Shown piece by piece: positions 35,756 to 47,360 of a stretch of 64,000 nucleotides of DNA (its first letter is position 1; every line of letters begins with the position of its first letter). Below the pieces are notes generated by a model. That model had not been told where the DNA came from. It was given only the letters and a program-made list of their open reading frames with translations, and searched no databases. The translations under genes were made by a program, and so were the position numbers. Origin of the DNA: Agrocybe praecox (Eukaryota; Basidiomycota; Agaricomycetes; Agaricales; Agrocybaceae). The stretch is from NCBI GenBank assembly GCA_964017145.1, contig OZ024843.1, forward strand, positions 425,001 through 489,000. Direction: 5' to 3'.

Positions 35756-37374
35756 ATTTTGCATCGCTCTTGAACAACTTTCTTTTTTACGGACCCCGGT
35801 TTTTAAATAATTATTCATGTAGAATATCATATTAGTTGGCAAGTACTATGTAAGAGAGACTTATCTTAGATCCCTTTCTCGACGCACTATGATGAAGTCT
35901 GACGGTTAATGTTAAACGTTAATCAGTCCATTCCTATTTCATGTCCACGATACATGCATTAGTGTTCTTTTTTTTGTATGGTTCTGTAAATACATCTGAT
36001 TTGGGGAATGAATGTCACGATACAGGTTGTATTCCGCTGATGAGCGCTGAGCAACAACGTGTTTCGTTGCTAAACGCTAAGTCCGCGTGTCTAGCACAGC
36101 CATCTAACATTTTCAGGCATACACATCAGACGCATCGAAACACGCAGACATTGACGACTCTTCGCGCATGCCTGATTCCACCGGTTTTCCTTCTGTTTGA
36201 TTAACCATACTAAGCCTCCTCTTGTGGCTGTTTTTGCTTCTATAGAATTTTAACCCACAGCGTTGGACTCAACCCCTAACTGGGCATGCACGGCAACTGT
36301 CAAACCCATATTTTTCATCAATTACCACACGGGCGCCGACCTTTCAAATGAAAGACAACATACCCGTAGTATGACGTCCGCAGTGGCTGGTACATGCCTG
36401 AGGTTGAGTATATATATGGTAATGAATCACAATTGTTCATCTTAGTGAGATTTACTACGTTGTGGCAGTGCAACCTGCATTGGTCTGATTAGATTAGATC
36501 GTGTACAGACTGTGACCACAACGCCGTACATAGCCGAATCCATTCCATCCTTTGCCCACTACCGCCATTGTGAGAGGCTGCCCGACGCGCTTCCGAGCCC
36601 GGCTACGCCATCCAGCTGCATACTGGACTACTCCAACGTGTTGCTAATATGTACACGAAATATAAGTGTATAACTTACACCGATCATATCGGCTTGACAG
36701 TAAATATAGCAAGAGCTGCATACGATAGGAAGTCCCATTCTTTGGGAATGATGTTATGCCCTCGGACACGAGTAACTTATTATAATACCAAGACTGATAT
36801 AAGTATGCTCAGTAAGGCACACGAAACTCAATTGACATATGCATCAAAGCGCTATCATGTTTCACAAAATGAACTGATTTCACTGCGGGACATAGATTAT
36901 CAGCGCTATTCATGCTGGCGCTAACCTTGTCTTCTTGACGGGAAAGGATGATTAAGGTAGGTATTCCCAGTGTTCTTTTTTTTATTTCTCGAGGACAGAG
37001 GTCCGTAACACGCTGCATGCTTTCGCTACCAGTGTATATGCCCGACTCGCGTTCCTGTAGGAAGAAAAGGCCTGTTGATGGTGATAGTGATTATCTTTGG
37101 CACTCATAAAAATTCCCGTATTAAGCGCCTCGTATTAACAGTGTGAGTTAATATATCCCATTTGACTGTTCCACCTGAGTCATTCCCGGTGTACATAGAT
37201 CTTACGAGAATCCAGCTTTATGGTGAACATAAGACGTAGTAAGAAACATAAAATGATCGCTTCATGATGATTTATGGCCAAGACAGCTTCGGTGATAAGC
37301 ATCAGGATTATAGGCACCCATATAATAACAGATGGGAAGGCTAGTACCTCTCGGTCTATTATTCGACGATTGAA
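35756..37374. other. Intergenic, holds R1 copy c
   Basis: No gene called. R1 copy c is at 36487-36638. The remaining frames (35941-36204, 36649-37018) carry no recognisable domain. Confidence 0.55.
36487..36638 (-). repeat. Dispersed repeat R1, copy c
   Basis: The plus strand starts GATTAGATTAGATC and shares ACATAGCCGAATCCAT, GAGGCTGC, CGACGCGC, TACGCCATCCAGCTGCA and the end CTCCAACG with copy b. The upstream flank (read on the minus strand) diverges immediately after CTCCAACG, which sets that boundary. Confidence 0.7.
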
Positions 37375-38646
37375 ATGTCGCTCACAATTGTTCAGTTGAC
37401 ATACTTGTCTTGCTTCTTTGAGGCTCTATTTTTAGGTCAGCTGATATACTCTCGATCTGCATGTCCAATGCTTATTACCATTCATAGGAGTCCATTGTGT
37501 ACTGGTAGCCGTGGTCATATGTCTATGGTCGTACGTTTCCTGCAATTTCTTTCTATGATACCTTTTTAATCGCACATGTTAGGACTCGAAAAACTTCCCA
37601 CAAAGTTCACTTCTGGTTATACTCGTCACTCGTTGTCATGTTTCTTCTGGCCGCTGCCCATACCTCGTTTAGCGTTGCGACTTGGATACTTCCCGACACA
37701 TTGGATCGAACTTTAGCGGCAGGAAGAACTAGCTTGCTTCTAGCAGTCTTTCAGGCACGTGCAACAGTTTTTTTGGAGCCGTCTGTTTAAAGACACGCCG
37801 CGAACGTTGATATGCAGTTTATGTTTGGAGACTTTGTTATTATATGGCGAACATGGGTCGTATGGGTCGAGAACTATTGGATAATTATCATTCCAGTCTG
37901 TATATCTGCCTCGGCATTCGGTAAGTATTCAAGAGCTTCATTATTCATTTGTAATTAATTTGCTTCTCATAGGTTTTGCGTTCTCGACCGCTAAAGGTGT
38001 TCACGACTTCCAGATCGTCTCTCCGTCCCTCCTCGTTGCCAATTTTATGCTATGCACTGCGATGATTGTCGGACGGATCATGTAAGTCTACTGCTATGCA
38101 TCTCTATTCGACAGAGACGACGCATCAATTAAGCTCTTTTCTGTCGAAGATATGTTAGCATAAAGGCAAAGGCATCAGAGAACACAATAACCTACATTAG
38201 GAAGTCTCCATACAAAGGAATAGTTCTTCTGCTCGTAGAGTCTGGAGCACTATACACAGCTGTACAGGTGAATAATTTAGTTTGTTATCTGTGCCTTTTC
38301 TAACTAATCGGCAGACTACGAGCTTAATCCTGTTCAAACGTGAAAGTCCAGTCCTTGCGGTGTTTTTGAACCTTATGGTCCCATTAATGGTCAGTTACGT
38401 GTGTTTGACTGGACCGAGGTGACTAACTCTGCAGTAAAGGGTCTATTACCATCAACGATTGTAGTACTTGTGGCCTTTGATGCTCTTCCGGGCGGATATT
38501 ATACAAAAAGCGGAGAAAATCTAGAGACTTTGCAATTTCAAAATGCAGCGAACCAAGAATCTAGCAATTCCTCTGATAGTACGGATATCCGTCTTGGAAT
38601 GAGCTCCTATGCTTCTCGTACGGACAATGCCAGCACCAACGCTTAA
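37375..38646 (+). CDS. Fungal 7TM integral membrane protein (paralog of the gene at 10086-11382)
   Basis: Eight exons: 37375..37435, 37488..37530, 37583..37754, 37818..37920, 37973..38081, 38150..38267, 38315..38389, 38440..38646, about 295 residues. The start MSLTIVQLTYLSCFFEALFLG matches MTLTHLQTTYLSCFFE of the paralog. TM3 carries GDFVIIWRTWVVW, TM6 SPYKGIVLLLVESGALYT, and TM7 LPSTIVVLVAFDALPGG. Intron 3 begins with GC (CAG|GCACGT) where the paralog uses GT, and the alternatives break the frame. Exons 6 and 8 need AAG acceptors (38149 and 38439). The tail is Ser/Asn-rich. Although the paralog is on the opposite strand 26 kb away, exon lengths agree almost perfectly, so duplication was recent enough to keep every intron. 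Confidence 0.87.
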
Positions 38647-40173
38647 CACTACGTCCGATAGGTTTGCTGCCAGGACAATTTGTGTGGTGATTTCTGTATC
38701 CGTTCATCCTTGATGAAAACCTTCAAGTTCACAAGACAAATATCGGATGCATCCACAGAGAAATATTTGAGGTAGTGACAGTTGTACCTCGGACAGTAGC
38801 TCAGAAGTATATTCCAGAACTTTGTTCATCTCAACTTGATGAAAAATCTCCAGCGATTCTGATCGAGGTATCGACTGTAACATTTGAAGGAGCCTGGCTA
38901 GACTGTCGGGTAGCCAGGATCGGCCGTCTCTTTTTTTCTCTTTTATAGCTACAATGGACGACGCACTAGAGATGCGTTTTCACACAGAAAACTCCGAAAA
39001 ATAATGGAAATAAGAGGCTGCCCTGGTGGGTCATGTCCTTCCATGAGCATCGTCAATTGTTCAGTGATAGAAAATCTTGCGGCGAAGTCCCATCCAATGA
39101 GTTTGCATAAACATAACAACACAATATTTGTTTTTATTGCGCTTCTATACCTCGAAAGGATATGTTTTCGACCTGCCCCCACTGGGTCGGCATAAGATCA
39201 GCAAAAAATCGACGGTTGTTGGCAAAGCGTTCCGATTTATCGACGTAATCGCAAGTGGCTTCGATCGATAGACGCTACTTGTGCATATACGAGACGGCCT
39301 CATATATCCGGTGCACTAATGATGGCGTGGTACCAGTCTCGAGAAACGAGGGTTCCGTTTAAGACACAATCCAGTAGAACATCCATCGGCACGAGTTCGT
39401 CCTTTGCAATAAGCCTAATTTGATGTCGGCGTTGGGGGACACGAGGCAGGTCATAGATGAAGGGAAATGGAAGAACCCTCCCATGCTGGACCGCATTGAA
39501 TGTATCCTAGTCCGCGTAGAGAAGTAAACAAATGGCCATCAATACAGATACTGCCTCGAGGCTTCTTCATCGACATCTATGAGCCGGTCCTGATGCTAAT
39601 TTTACAAGGTCGTCTCAGGTCTGCCCCTTCATTCCACCAATAGTGAAGCATCTTCAGAGTCCAAAACGTCGAGGTAAGTGTTTGAACTTTGGATTTGTTT
39701 TATACAACTTGAACGTCGCTTGAACAATGATTGAAGCGACCGAAATAATTTTTGGCTGGAATCTGGATGACTGCGTTCAAAGTTATTTTTAAACTGCAAC
39801 CCAGGTCATGCTGACTATTCCTAAGCAGCCAAGTATAAATAGACGCAGTACGTAATCTTTCCATCACACGTTTTCCAGGGCGTCGCTGTTCCCGGTAACC
39901 TGATTTCTCCTTTTCTCCGTATTCTCAATTGATTCGTTCACAGACGCTCATCTAGCGCTCAATGTTATCCAGGGTACTTCAGTGCTGAGAGCATTCGTGA
40001 TCGGGAAGCCATGTCAGTCATTGACACGGCAATCATCTGGAATGGCAAAATCAGCGAACTTGGACGCCCAATTCATTACCGTGGTATCAAGTACCGCTAT
40101 CGACTGAATATGAGGCTGCAAGCTCTTGACCAAGCTATCACCTCCTCCATCACCAGGGAACCCCCTTGGCATT
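38647..40173. other. Intergenic, one short unidentified frame
   Basis: No gene called. On the minus strand at about 39505-39310 an exon-like frame reads FNAVQHGRVLPFPFIYDLP and continues to VLLDCVLNGTLVSRDWYH, preceded by an ACTAG acceptor, then stops. It looks protein-derived but I do not recognise it. Frames around 38949-39195 are unsupported. Confidence 0.4.
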
Positions 40174-43100
40174 ATGAGCTCAGGATTGAGGATATCCGTC
40201 GTCCCAGAAAGTCCAACTTCGGAGGAACATATCACCCTTTCTAATGCCCCAGATACGCCCGCGACCTTTTACGCAACGAATGACGACAACCTATGGGAGA
40301 AGCTTGAGGCTTTATACACCGAACACGAAGAAAAACTGCAAGCAGTCGAGAAGCTCGATTTCAAGGGTCAGAAACGGGAGAAAATAAAGCAGGCAATCGA
40401 ATCAGCGTTCGAGACAGCAAAAGTTATTGGGGACATCGCGTCGATTATTAGCGATATCAATCCTATCTTTCAAGGTGAGAACTTGATGTAGTTATTACGA
40501 TGCACACCTTGACACATTTCTATCCACCTAGTGGTCGTTTCTGCGTTTAATTCAATCGTGAAGCTGGAGCTCTCCCGACGGGATAATGAGAAGAAGGTTA
40601 TTGTTGTCGAGTTGCAGATGCAGAATATGATGTGCGAGCTGTTTCGGTATGTGTCACTTCGCAATTTTCAGCTTTGAAGAGGATTGAAGTTGTTCGTCGT
40701 GATTTTAATAGGTTGCGAAAGCTACAGCACGTACATTATTCGGATGCGGATCGACAGGACGAAAAGGCGCGTCTCGAGAGGTTACTGAAGTCGATCGCGA
40801 GTGATATTATCCAGTGTGGAAGCGACTTGCATTGTTACACTACCCAAAAATTTATCTGTGAGTCATCCGTTTTCTTCCAATGCTTTTTCACTAAATGTTA
40901 CTTCGAATAGCAAAGGCATGGAACGTCATGAAATTCGAAAATATGTTCAAGGACCACATCGCGAGGTTTGCAGAACACAGGTCCCAACTTCAACTCATCA
41001 TAACCGCTTACATCGTGGCAGGAATCGATTCCATCGACATGAACATCATTGACCTCAAACAGGATGTCAGCAACATCAGCGGTCAGATGGAGAGCATCAC
41101 CAAGTTATTCCAGGATCTCGCGTCCAAGGAGGAAAAGAAACTTCGAGCTTTCGTCGATCGCTACGGAGCTGAATCGGTGCTTAAAAACAACGAGCTCCTT
41201 ACCAGCCTTGTCGAAATGGCCGGCGATGACGAACTTGTGTCTGCGAGGGACAAAAAGAATCCCCAATCTCAACGCGAGCGTATCATGCGAATCAAGAAGG
41301 ACCTGCAGAAGGATCTGAATAGCGACCTGAAGGACCTCCTCATGTTACATTTGGATCGTTTCAAGAGCCTTCTAGAGGTCCAGAAGAAGAACACCGACGC
41401 TATGTCTAACCAGTTGGAAGGTCTAGGCGTCAAAATGGACAAACTTTCACTTCAGGTTCTCGAAGTCAGAGGACTTACCGCACCGGACGTCAAACTAGAG
41501 GATAAGGTAACGATAGTTCTGTTCCAAGCATTCGATTTTTGTCGCTGACTCGAGGTCAAAATTAAGGAATTCCAAAAGATATGGGAAGATATGGTACGTT
41601 GAGGGTCTACTTACTAGAGCATTTATTCTTGTCTTACACGTTATTTTTTTCGTAACAGAAACTTCGACAAAGTGTCAAAGCGAAAACCTTTGTTCTAACA
41701 TTCCGGGACTATTACTTTGGGATCAACTCCAGGGTAAATACACCACGTCAGCGCTCCGAGAATTCAGACAATCCACCATCCCCGTTGGCTCTATCGCCGA
41801 ATCCACTTGCTACGTCCACATTTCCCAATGATAGCTCGAAATCCAATAAAGATTCATCATGGGCGTTCAAGTACATCGACGTTACTCGCGTTCAACCTAT
41901 CGTTGAAGCCATGGATGAGGATGGATCGGGATTCATCAGCGTGAAGGAGGCCAACATTTTCGCTCTTTCTCGACCGAAAAGCCTTAGGTATGTTATCATT
42001 CAAGTTGTGGGTGGTGTCTTTGTGCTGATATTTAAACCTTTTCAAGTTTACTTTCATGGATGGCGTATTGGGCCGCTGGTATGAATTACCAATTCCTGTT
42101 GCTGACGCTCGCTGGCTAATCATCTTATCTGACCAGGATGGCATATCGATTTATCGTACTATCATGATATGATATACAACATTATGTCAGAAATGCACAA
42201 TACTCTCGCATATGTACATCCAGCAAACAGAGCGTACGTCGAGGAATACCTCAACGATGATTTCTTTATATGGGTCGAAGGTCTTCTCCGCTCGCTTCGG
42301 CCAGCTCCTGAGAACTCGCGAAGAGATCCAGACCTATTGGCGGTCAGCGAAATGATAAGGAATTTACAAGAGGAGAAGCTCTTTGCTAACTTGACGACCC
42401 TCTCTTTCGTCGCCAAATCTGTCGACGATATTTCTACTATTGTAGCTAATGCAGGAAGGGCCGAAACGGTATGCGACTACACCTCAAAACTCGAAATAAT
42501 CGATAAGCTAACGTGTTCATTCAGTGGATCTTACCCCTCCTTTACCTCCTGCTAAGTCGACACCTAAGGATAATCCGTCTTGCGCAAAACCATGTTCTGT
42601 GCGAATCTGAGCTAGGAGCTCATAGCGTCTCATTGGAACATCTTTATTCCGTATTCACGCAACGGATGGACAAATTGCGAGGTCAGTTTCAGTTTGATTT
42701 ATTCATTCCGATAAGAAATTGCTTACAGTATGCCCAAGATATATTCTCACAAGTTCATCAAGAAGTTGGAAAACAGTTTCAGAAACATGCATACGGAATG
42801 GTAAGCGCTTATAATTGATTTTGGATTCCAGACCTCATTTAACGACGCCATAATTTAAAAGTTTTACACCACTTTCAATGAAACAACAAATATCGAGGCG
42901 CAGAACATATTAATGGACTGGGACGGTACTCTGATTAATGAATCAGAATCGACTGACAGCGACGATGACGAGTACTACGTGGTAGAAAAGGATTTGTCTA
43001 TCCTCATGGAACACGAAGAGGAGCCATTCAATTTCGACCCGGATATTGTCCCAGTCCCTGATCTATCTGGCCCTACGAGTCCTGAGATCCCTGTCCTAGG

Positions 43101-45709
43101 AACCTGGATTGGCGTATGTTCGGAATTGGTTAATGATGGGGGACAGATCACTCCAATTTCGCGAATGGGTGGTTTCGAAGTATCAGTGCATGCTGTATCG
43201 ATGTCTCCACTGAAGATATCTGGATCAGGAAGAACATTCCTTGCGAGGCTGAACGTCGACGGCGATGTGTATATGCACAACGATGGCCTCCTCGAAGTAT
43301 CCTTCAAACTCTTCTTCGACGGCAGCAGCGATGAGGACGTCTGGTGCAAGGGATTCTACGACCCCGCATCAGATAGAATAATGGGCAATTGGGTTGGTGT
43401 CTTACCCGACGAAGATTGCTCCGATCTTGCTTCCTTCCCCCCTAACCAAGCGGAGGCCGAGCCCATGGCCTACGGAGAATTATCTATGACTCGAACACCT
43501 ACGTACCTGCACAGACTCCGTGCTGAGATTGACTACAGGCCCTCTCAAGACATTCGAGGACGCGCAAGAGATCGCTGGGTATTTGCAATCGAATCGGTAC
43601 TGCATCGTATTCACCCCACACGCCACTCTAGATTCAAGGCGTCACAACTTGGAGAACGAGACAAATGGACGGAGCTCTACGTGCGCGGTATGCTTAATAA
43701 TGGTACCAACGGCTATATGCTCAATGAGCACTACATGGAAACTGTCAGCATGCCATCGATGATCCCACCAGAAAATATGGCCATTTATCAGCAAGTCGCG
43801 ATTTATCTGTCCGAAAGAGGAATCCATAGCCGGTAACGTTTACGTTTTTTTAATACTGAGCTAGTTCCTTGCTGATCGTTTTTTTTTATCATAGTGGCAT
43901 TTACTCCTGTGATTCCTGTGATCAGCGAATCATATTCACTCGATTCATATGCATCACTTGCATCGAAGATGACTTTACCAATCAAGTCGATCTTTGTTCT
44001 GGGTGTATCGATTCTGATTCCTTCAGTGACGACAGGAAATATATGCATCACCACTCGCATTCCCTCATTCGTGCACCTTTCCGTGTTCATAAGGCTGAAA
44101 TGACAAACTATATCGAGTCGGCCAGGGACCTATCGGCCAGGATCAAGGCGTCATTGAAGGCTCTAGAGGCAAAAAAGGTGGAGAAGAACAAGGACCAGCT
44201 GTTCGATATGAAAGACAAGATGCTCAAAGGACGCGATACGGAAAAGTTCATAACATCTCAGCCGATATTCATCCTTTTAAAGTGCGCTTGCTGTCAGAAG
44301 GATCTCGCGCAACAATCTCTCCCTTTTTGGGCCTGTATTGAATGTGGTATGTAACCATGTAACCAAGATGCGACGAAAAATGACTAAACCAGATTTCTCT
44401 AGATCTTGACGCGCTCTTTTGTTCGTCTTGCGATGCCAGGAATATTCCCTACGGCTACCACGAGCATGACCGCAAACACCCACTTCTCCGAATCAGCTCT
44501 AGCGAAGAAGTAATCATCTCATCAGAGACTCAGATCGCAAAGTTAGAGAAGCGTCTGGATGGTATGGAGGAGCGACTTACCATGGGGATCGATACCAGAG
44601 TATCTTCCCTCGAGAACGAAGTTCGAGCACACTTTGGTTCTGCACCCACCAGGAGCATGGCGGACAACGTGCGCAACCGAGGCATTCCAGGGGGTAACCC
44701 ATCCGATAGCAAGTTCAATGCACAGTCTGTCGGTAAATCTCTAGTGTCACTTGCGAAATCGGCGTTAACGTCAAAGAGCTCTGCCCGAGATGCTACTCCA
44801 GCGTCAGGAAGTGCAATGATCGAAAATCTAGTACCATTCGAAGATAGGCTAAGAGGTCTTGAGGCGAAGGTTGAAGATCGCTTTATGAAGCTCGAGGCTA
44901 GCGTAAATGATAGCTTTGCTCGACTTTTCACCCTCGTCCAGGTGGCCGTATCCGGAATTCAATCTGGTCCTCAGCAAAGCATTTCTCAAGGCCAGGTACC
45001 CGCACATTTACCAGCGATACCAGCAGTCTCGCCACGACAATTGCTATCAGCACAACCACCTATATTATCCAGATCACCGCCCCGCCAGGTAATTGAGAAT
45101 AATATCAACGAGGGGGACGACGACGTGGACTCTGATGCAGGTGTCGAAAATCATGTTTTTGGTAAAGAACGAGGGAGCCAAACTGGGGACTTGGATAAAG
45201 AGATCGACGACCAGATGAAAGCATTCGATGATGATGATGAAAAATCTGAAGGAAACGACCAGGAACGTGGATTTGATGATGACGGAGACAACGAGAACGA
45301 TCCGGATGAGGAGCCTGAGGAAACCCAGCGTGAAAAGTATCGTGACGGGGAGGATGATGAGCCAGCCTACGACGACGACGAAGATGAAAGAAATGCTCAA
45401 CATGGATATTCCCAAAATCCCTCGCAGTACCAGGATACATCGTACGACGGCCAATATGGTTATCAGCAACAGTCGTACGGCGGGGCGGCGTCAGCAGATG
45501 CTAGCCAGGGCTATGGGTATAACTCAAGCTATCAACAATCTCAAGAATATAGCCAAAATACGTACCATAACAACAATTCGATGTACCAGCAAGATTCTTT
45601 CGGTCAAGTGGAGCAGGCGAATAATTTCAACGACGAGGAGCCACAAGAGTATAGCGGGAATGGAGGCTATGGAGGCTATAATAGTGGGGGCTATCAAAGG
45701 GGCTACTGA
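40174..45709 (+). CDS. Large EF-hand / double ZZ zinc-finger protein with acidic and prion-like tail
   Basis: Twelve exons: 40174..40474, 40532..40646, 40712..40857, 40911..41506, 41555..41593, 41659..41987, 42047..42078, 42137..42468, 42525..42800, 42862..43832, 43895..44346, 44403..45709, about 1631 residues. Residues 1-400 are largely helical and coiled-coil-like. An EF-hand loop DEDGSGFISVKE is at 485-496. A helical region and a beta-rich segment (GTWIGVCSELV, ARLNVDGDVYMHNDG) follow. Two ZZ-type zinc fingers lie at about 1050-1105 (YSCDSCDQRI, FICITC, CSGC, HHHSHSLIR) and 1175-1227 (LKCACCQKDL, WACIEC, CSSC, HEHDRKHPLL). After a short coiled coil come an Asp/Glu-rich stretch and a Tyr/Gln/Gly/Asn-rich tail (about 1527-1631). 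EF-hand plus ZZ proteins are frequent in Agaricomycetes; calcium sensing and protein binding are expected. The start is uncertain; an upstream exon is possible. Confidence 0.85.
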
Positions 45710-47360
45710 ACGTGTTCGTTAATATGTCTCGGTCTCTCTAATAATTAACAATAAATCTGTACGCACATTCAACCAAGTAAGGTCGATCAAATTATTTGTG
45801 CCTGGTCGTACTACCGCAGAGTGAGCCTTGCAGCCCTTTTGTGGCGCTGCATCACGCTTCGGTGTGGCATGCAGTGGGTTTGAAGTTACTGCAAAAATAT
45901 TTCTCACTACCACCAAAAAACAGCTTCATGTGCCAGTTCTTAGTCGTACATACTACAATTGATGTCAGATTTTGGCAGATTTTTTTAGTCTTTCAGAAAT
46001 TCAGCATATATACTTAGCAACCAAGAGCAGGGTTCACAATCTCGCACAAACAGCTGGGGTACTGAGGTTACCACTGGTAATCGGCAGCACCTCTATCGAT
46101 GCATCTACTGAAGGCTCTAGCTCCACAAATATATATACTTAGTATTCCGCGATAAGGGCCGACCGGAGGAGGCACTTATCAGAGGATATGATAAGATGCG
46201 TCAGGTCAGGTCCGACGTGCTGGCCATTTCCAGCATTTCCTCGCTTCCCTCGTCTTTCGACAGCTGTCATCTTTCGTCGGCCTCCTATGTACAATTCTCT
46301 CTCAATAAATATCTGGGATATTTCTTTCTTTCCTCCTACTCTCTCTTCCCTCCCCACTTGTCCTCTAAAAATCTCCCTGCTGCTCTGAGTTCTCAGCAGC
46401 TCCTTCTTTCGCTCCCACTCACCCTCTCCTTTTCTTTTCAGTGTCCGGTACGGCCACAGGGCATTCGGATCGTTTGCCTTGGGCTTCCCAAGCGCTCAGG
46501 TTTCGGCGGACCTCGCCCAAACGCACTTCTCTTTCAAGTTAGAAGTCGCGTCGCGTAGGTCTTTTCTTGGACACGTCACGTACTTTGTTTCGCACTTTGT
46601 TCAAGTCCACGCCCAAACCTCCGCACCCACCAAACTATAAGTTGTCCACACTAACAGTCGGTTTCGTTCCTTCATATTCTTCATATTCTCTCTATCCTTC
46701 TCTTTTTGTTTGAAGACCGATACCCGTAAGAATCAAAACATCTTATCCCGAGAAGAAGAGCAGATGTTTTTTTATTTTGTATCCTGGAAACGCAATGACG
46801 TATCAATGACGTAAGCTGGAGAATAATGAACACCAGTCTCTGAGGTAAGCAGAAAAATCCAAGCGGAAAGTCAAATTTCAGGCTGACACAACGATATTGC
46901 TGATGCTGGCAGGTGCCGAGGGTACTTATATTTATAAATATCTTCAAAAAAAATCAGTTCCCCGTGATTGACTAAATTTTGCAAATGAACGTTGAACAAG
47001 CACGAATATCTCGTTCAAGTACTCAGCACGCAGCAACCACCATATTTGTGGTAATGATTGCAAAAAAAAGCAACACGATACAGCCGTAGGTTAGGCTGGC
47101 CTGATATGGATCATGCCGCATGCGTAAGCCATAGGATGCATGTGGCTTAACGGCATTACCGTGACAACCGCAGGAAAATGTGCTTTTCTATTTCAAGCGA
47201 AGCGATACTTTAAATACAGAGAAGTACATCGCACGCTGTCTGAAGTGTGTGTGAAGACTCCCCCCTAGCATATCCTGAACATCTCTCTGATCAGCCCTCT
47301 CATCACAACGAAAGGACGATCAACCTATAAAGTATTAACACATACATAAATTTGTTTGCT
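45710..47360. other. Intergenic, no gene called
   Basis: Pyrimidine-rich stretches (46220-46460) and short unsupported frames only. The last few hundred bases probably contain the promoter of the DUF6535 gene, but no element is certain. Confidence 0.55.

Noticed and set aside
42681..42727. Possible intron with GTCAGT and TTACAG inside exon 9 of the EF-hand/ZZ gene
   Set aside because: It is 47 nt long and would break the frame, while the read-through is open and joins the following exons correctly.
45228..45722. 164-codon plus-strand frame rich in Met, Thr and Arg
   Set aside because: Out-of-frame reading of the acidic and Tyr/Gln-rich tail of the EF-hand/ZZ gene.
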